Source: Procambarus clarkii (Eukaryota > Arthropoda > Malacostraca > Decapoda > Cambaridae). Taken from it: a stretch of DNA of 64,000 bases. Position 1 is the stretch's first letter; every line of letters begins with the position of its first letter. The notes under the pieces are model-generated. The model searched no databases, had not been told where the DNA came from, and saw only the letters and a list, made by a program, of their open reading frames with translations. The stretch lies in the NCBI RefSeq assembly GCF_040958095.1, contig NC_091173.1, forward strand, positions 11,760,612-11,824,611. The letters run 5' to 3'. Positions 42,330-64,000 of the stretch are shown here, in pieces. Made by a program: the position numbers and the translations under genes.

Positions 42330-43330
42330 TGACAGTATCTTTGTGGTCTTTCTGTCTCTTTCTTTCTCTTCGAAGGTTTTCATCAATTTTGGACCAGGTA
42401 GTTATGTCCTCTCTCTCTCTCTCTCTCTGCTTTTTCTGGATCGGAACCTCGTGCCTCACACTAGCACTTATCATCGCGTGGTGTTGGCAGAGCCCTCCAG
42501 CTTGTGTTCGGGGTGGATGTTGCTTCCGCTCTGTTTGCAAGCTTTCCCGTGCATTTTCTCACCTCCGGCCTGCTTATGTGTCGCTTGAGCCTTCTTGGTC
42601 TTTAGACCGTGTTCTTTTTCTTTTTTCTCCTTGCTTTTTTTTTTTCCCTTTGGTTAGGGAAAGCTTTTGGAAGGCCTTGTTTTTATTTGCCTTGGTCTTT
42701 GGGGGTCAGGTTGGGGAGCTTTCATGCTCTTCTCTGACACCAGGAGTTCTGTTTGTTTGGGGTCCAGGTGGTTGTTTTGTTAGTTTGCAGCCTTCTCCAT
42801 TTCTGTAGAAGAATGAGACGGCAGGCTTCCGCAGGGGTCCGTTGGTTGTGGATGCTTGGTTGGTTAGGTCAGGGGTGCATGACATGTTGTGTCCAGTGGC
42901 AGCTTTATGGCCACTGGTTCTGTGACTGGAAGCTCTTTGGGTGAATCCGATTTCCCTGTTACAGGGCTCGTGTGTCTCAGGTTGTCCGCAGTGTCATAAA
43001 GTTCAGCTAGCCTGCAATCTACCCTCGTGCCCATGACGTTCGGAAGTATGTTACTCTCGCAGCGGTTTTTGGCGACGTGTCTTGGATAGACATTTGGGCG
43101 CGGGGGTTTTGGAGGTCGAGCAGGGTCCTGGCTGCCATGTACAGTATCTAGTGGATACAGTTCCGGTTCCTTCCCGGCCATGTGTGGTTTTGGGGTGCCC
43201 ATCTCTTCTTCGTCTTGAGACCTGTGGTGCTGCCACTTCCTGGGTACGTCCCTTCTTTTACTTATCTTTGGGTAGTTAGCTTCAGAAAGCCGATGGGGCT
43301 CCCCCACAGAAAACTAGCGTTGAATGTAAT
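42330..43330 (+). pseudogene. DIRS-type tyrosine recombinase, decayed
   Basis: In frame from 42329: LEPSWSLDRVLF, KALFLFALVFGGQVGELSCS, a TAG at 42806, then AGFRRGPLVVDAWLVRSGVH DMLCPVAALWPL. After a frameshift near 42950: ARVSQVVRSVIKF, a stop, YPRAHDVRKYVTLAAVFGDV SWIDIWARGFWRSSRVLAAM Y. This is the order of a DIRS-element tyrosine recombinase: box I Arg, HxxR, G.W, Tyr. HDVR lies at 43032-43043 and the tyrosine codon at 43140-43142. The box I arginine is Gln here (CAG 42707-42709, one step from CGG). Three or more breaks: not functional. No RT/RNase H part seen. Confidence 0.75.
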
Positions 43331-43689
43331 GAAACGGCATTTTATGGGTGATCCCCGGAGGCTCCCTGACAGTTTCCCTCCCTCTGGTCGGCATTTTTTT
43401 CATTGTTCAAGAACTAGAGTGGTAGGCTTCCCCTCCCCCACCTACGTGGGCAGGGATAATGCTAACAAGTGGAAGTGCTAGTCGCATGAAGGGTTGCATG
43501 TTTGGTTTCTTTCTAGGGGAGTTATTTTATCTTTTTGGATGTAGATTGCATAGGCTAGCCAGTGATCTGTTTTGATTCGCCCACCTTTCTGGGTCCTTCC
43601 CCCGTCGATGGCAATTATGACATACAGTACTTTAAGTGTAAAGTGCTCATAGGCCATTGCTCCCTGCGTCTCACCGAGGGGACCAGGTT

Positions 43690-43830
43690 CTGACTCACAG
43701 AACCTGGTCCTGTTCAGAACCATATATATCATGTTAATGTGGCTCACAGTCACATTAACATGATATATATAGATATATATATGAGCCATATATAATATGG
43801 CTCACAGAACCACATATATCATGTTAATAT
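43690..43830. repeat. Cluster of perfect hairpins
   Basis: ACCAGGTTCTG/CAGAACCTGGT with a 5-base loop, then ATATATCATGTTAATGTG with its inverse CACATTAACATGATATAT, then a third related arm (ATATATCATGTTAATATG). The last part resembles the S-E SINE 3' end (TGATTTCTGTGTG). Confidence 0.8.
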
Positions 43831-43849
43831 GATTTCTGTGTGATTATCA

Positions 43850-46353
43850 TTATTATTTATAGGCACACAAAATCACTATATACTGTATTATTTGTATGCC
43901 TGAATATGTTGAAAGCATGTATTGTATAATTTGCCACAAAAAAAATCCATACAATTCTGTGATAGTCAAAAGGGCAACTTTTACAAATAACAGATTTAAT
44001 ACATAACCAGATTGGGTCTTGAATGATATGATCCAAATTTTTGAGGGAGCACTATACACATACAGTATAGTTAAATTCAACAATACATCCACATACAAAG
44101 AGGCAGTGATATAAACAAATATATTTAAAATAAGCATACACAATTACATGCAGTGCCAGGTACACATCTAATATGCACATATGAACATCTAGTAGGAAAA
44201 AAAAAAACGTCCAATTTATTTATCTGGAATATTCCACAACTCTGCATGGCACATATCCACTGGTAAATATTTAGTAAACATATGGCACACACCTTCACCT
44301 ATGTTGCCAAATTGATTTGCCCAATTCCCTCAACCCAGCGAGGGGGGAAAGGGTCAAGACTTTGGTTCTAACTTGCATGATTCCTCTTACTCTCCATGTT
44401 CATGAGAGTAGCTACAATTTTGAAAACACTTCTTTCACTAAACATACAAAATCTGTGCACCTTATTAATTTACTTTTTTTTTTTTAACTATTGAGTAGCT
44501 GGATTAAATTTTAAAATATTTTTCCCCTAGAATAATTTCATCAATGCCTAAATTTTTACTGCAAATCACAAATTATGCTTATGAAAACAGTATGAGGATT
44601 ATTTGAAGATATTATAACAAAATAAATATTAGACTACAAAATTATTGTAATGTAAAACCATGATTAGCAAGCTTTTGTTTAACTCAATTATATTTGGAAT
44701 TTCCATAGTATGATACTAATAATGAATGTATTCTAATGTACATGTACAACAGTGAGCTTCCAATCAATTTATTTTTTTTAACAGGGTCATAGTTGAACTA
44801 ATGACAGGGCCGTAGTTAATGATGGGGGACAATAATGCTAGAATAATTTCACTTTTCTTTTCCAGTTATTGAGTGTGACTGACCCATCTGGCTTGCCTAC
44901 ACCCCAATGTGTGGCTGCTTACTGCTCGGTAAACATGCAAATTTGTCTTGGAACAAATTCTTATTATTTGTCACGTACACTAAAAATCAGTATTGTGGTT
45001 ATCACAGGAAACTAAAAATAATTTATACATAGAATCTCAACAACAACCATATATGGATGGCTCTGCTGTTTATTTTATAAAATGTATTAAAAAACAAAAC
45101 AAGAGCTTGTGGTGTCAGTTTATGAAAGTCCATTGTTATGAAATACATACTCTATATATACAGTAGTTATCCGTATCTTCCATTGCCGAGAAACCACTAA
45201 TCGTGTCGGTTCAACAAAAGTTTGGCACAAAAATTATTGTATCAATTAATATTTTTACTTAAAATTCCATTGAGCTTAAGCTGGTAGTATTAATTTTTCA
45301 ACCCCCTTTACGCTGAAAAAGTACATTACACTCAATCTAATTCAATAGGTTTTAAATAGAATCTGTTTCTCCTCATTGAAATGGGCATTTATCATTATAA
45401 ACATTTAAACTAGCAGATAACAAACTTCACATTGCGTTTGTGTTGACAGTGCTAATGCACCAATGTAGCTATATATTTGAAAGCCAAAAAGCTCCTCCAC
45501 CAGTTCAGCCATAATGTGATAGGTCTCTAATAAAGTATAATCTCATCATATTTATGTATGATACAAAGATGCACCATAAAACTCAACAAGAATGGCATTA
45601 CAAAGGAAGCTGATGGACCAGAAGCACCCAACTAACATGCTTGCATATGCTACTGGATTTCAACAATCATTGCTGTTCAAATCTTAACAACAATAGGTCA
45701 AGCACTATTTCTCCCTTAATTCTGAACAACTGTCTAAATAATAATAATAATCCAGAAACTAATTACTAACCTGACAGCAATTTTTTGTCTCACTATTGGC
45801 TGCTGAGATAAATGGACTGACAAGATAATCACTTGACTATGAACATACACTGAAAACCTTAAGATATAAAAATAGATTTGTTGGCATATTTTGTTATCAA
45901 AATTCCCTTTACCTGAATCATTTAAGAATTCCTCCTCATTCGCTGAAAAATCTACATAATGTGTTCCCATATACTGAAAACCCGTTACCACAAAGCTAAA
46001 TCAGGCAAATTTTAACACAACCAGTACTGTAAGCCAAAATTACAATTAATTCACATAGAAAATATTTCTCAAATATAAAGGTTCTAATAGTAAATCTTCA
46101 CTATTCTAGGTAAAGTACTGTACTGCAGCATGTATTCAGCTATGAATCATATATACAACCTTGGCTGGTTAAAAGAAAAAAAAAAGTACTGTACGTGCAG
46201 TATCCACACTTTACCATCCACAATATAGAGATACTTTCCATTTACATCAAATAACTCCATACTGTCTAATATCACCAATAAGAGTCCTTATAAAAGTCTC
46301 AGTATAGGAAATATCACTATAATGACACTTTATATTGCTAACGACACAGTTCG
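43850..46353 (-). other. AT-rich region after the FER stop; possible 3' UTR
   Basis: No interspersed repeat I recognise between 43.85 kb and the FER stop codon, in contrast to the neighbouring DNA. That is compatible with a long 3' UTR. Several AATAAA words occur on the minus strand, and the end cannot be chosen from sequence alone. Confidence 0.35.
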
Positions 46354-62584
<16,231 letters not shown>

Positions 62585-63845
62585 CTGGGAAAATAAAGAA
62601 TGTCAATTGTTTCCAGATTGAGATACAGAGATGTAAGTGATAATAGAGACTATGAGAATTGCTGTATACACAAAACAGAAATTGCCTTTTGCATATATCT
62701 CTAAATATTTTGGTAATGGACAAAGATGCTAGATATTTTACATTACTCACAGACCATGCAATCCAAACAAAAGAATAAATGGTTATATTATAAACATACA
62801 AGTTTATACTGGTCACACTCCTTTAAAATGGGTTGTATAGTTACTTGACCAGATACTGTGTTAGCACCACAATTGTGGGACACCTGGTGCATGTCATAAT
62901 TGCAACCAGCAACATATTGTGGGTAATATCCCCATAGATGTTGCATATACTGTAATTTAATAGTATACAGAAGAAATGTTGGTGTCTTTGTATAGATCAG
63001 CTTACCTTCTTTCATTTCACATCTTGGATGTTTCCAATAAAGTAACTTATATTTTTTGTTCCATTGAAAACAGCATTAACTTTCTATAGTGGTTGGATGC
63101 ATGCAACTTTACTATATGGCTAACAATAGGCTACCTGACAGTTTAGACAAGTTTCAGTAAAATACCAACTGAGAAGGTATATACAGTACAGTAATTCATC
63201 GACATTTCAGGTTGCTACAGCCTAGCATATAACTATGTGTTGGTTTTCCAGGTTAATGGAAGATGGTTGCACACATGCTCAGTCAGCACTCCAGCTCTGG
63301 ATAATCTCCAATTCTATTTCCAAACATTAGACCTGGCAGCTAGCAGGATGTGCAAATCCTCTGGTAGCAGCACTTTGGCTCTGTGCCAGTTGAGGTTTGG
63401 AAATAGTCTAATCAGATGTGCTCATGAGTTGCGGGCCACTTCTTATTCCAAAAGTGCAATACATAATCACATCCCATGCTAAAGGAATAAGCATTCAGTT
63501 TCAAGATTCTGTAAAAAGTGTGAGTGGTGAGGGAGCAAGGTGCGTCACTAAAGCCCTATTCAAATTCCCAAGGCCTGGCACACAGTTATGCAGTGGTGTC
63601 CCGAGCTAATGAAATAAGAAGCAGAAAGATCTATTAGTGAACTTTAAAATATCAGTCAAAAGCTCTGATATTTCAACCTTCATACAAGTTAAAGTGTTGC
63701 ACACATACAAGGAAGAACTGTCTCTTAAAATGCCTTACACAGCACTCAATGAAAATTCAAACACTGCGCACGATGCCAAGTGTGATGAAGGGTCTATAGG
63801 TTCCCATTGTTAAGGACAGGAAGCATTTACTTAAGCATATATCAA
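62585..63845. other. FER upstream intron, no exon seen
   Basis: From the acceptor at 62585 rightwards the sequence should be intron. I found no further exon with good splice sites up to the right edge. The F-BAR exons are expected beyond 64000. Confidence 0.5.
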
Positions 63846-63849
63846 GGTC

Positions 63850-64000
63850 CTTCAAAGATTGAACTAGTCCTTCTCCAAGATGCAACCTACAACAGTTGTA
63901 TAGCTCCTGGGTACCTATTTACTGCTAAACAGAGGCACAAGGCGAAAGGAAACTTGCTCAACCATTTGTCTCACCCAAGGATCAGACCTGGGATTCTCAA
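63850..64000 (-). repeat. tRNA-derived SINE, reverse, cut by the window edge
   Basis: Minus strand from the edge: CAGGTCTGATCCTTGGGTGA (B-box region), GACAAATGGTTGAGCAAGTT, TAGCAGTAAATAGGTACCCA and GTTGTAGGTTGCATCTTGGA. Confidence 0.75.

Noticed and set aside
42226-42540. Minus-strand 104-codon frame rich in charged residues
   Set aside because: It is a shadow of the DIRS recombinase relic on the plus strand.
63237-63482. Plus-strand 81-codon frame near the right edge
   Set aside because: It lies in what should be a FER intron on the opposite strand and has no family motif.

Overview
The window looks like decapod crustacean nuclear DNA, most likely from a crayfish or a close relative. It has long AT-rich spliced introns, very long di- and tetranucleotide tracts, and a dense population of interspersed repeats: tRNA-headed SINEs, non-LTR elements whose 3' ends read CACCTAGTTGT, and foldback repeats containing GACCGAAACGTCGTCGTC. 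Only two host genes are supported. The rest is repeats, dead mobile elements and sequence in which I see nothing.

Layout. 1-35 kb is gene-poor and repeat-rich. It holds tandem repeats (CCCT, AC and GT tracts, a G-rich block, minisatellites with units of 21, 20, 30 and 39 bp and a mixed 15/10 bp array), fragments of several LINE families, SINEs, and many copies of two hairpin-rich repeats. At 33.6-34.3 kb a Tigger/pogo-type transposase relic on the minus strand ends in its terminal inverted repeat and seems to have landed in an older LINE. At 35.4-36.3 kb on the plus strand is an intact single-exon reading frame of 255 residues with a SOCS-box-like motif. 37.5-43.5 kb holds a long foldback element with telomere-like TTAGG runs, a LINE fragment, and a decayed DIRS-type tyrosine recombinase.

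46.35-62.58 kb on the minus strand carries nine exons of a FER/FES-family cytoplasmic tyrosine kinase. They cover the linker after the F-BAR region, the SH2 domain and the whole kinase domain to the stop codon. All visible splice sites are GT-AG and the phases agree. The F-BAR exons must lie beyond the right edge. Its introns carry LINE, SINE, MITE and foldback insertions.

The most unusual signal is a family of about 158 bp repeats (called HP1 here) built almost wholly of short hairpins in series. Three full-length copies are flanked by exact 11 bp direct repeats. A fourth has a 12 bp repeat with one mismatch, and one composite insertion also has an exact 11 bp repeat. Shortened copies keep one fixed end with a variable CAAT-rich tail. 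A second foldback family has direct repeats of variable length and, at 12.2 kb, an exact 14 bp target duplication inside another repeat. All family assignments come from reading the sequence and from recalled family motifs; no database search was made.
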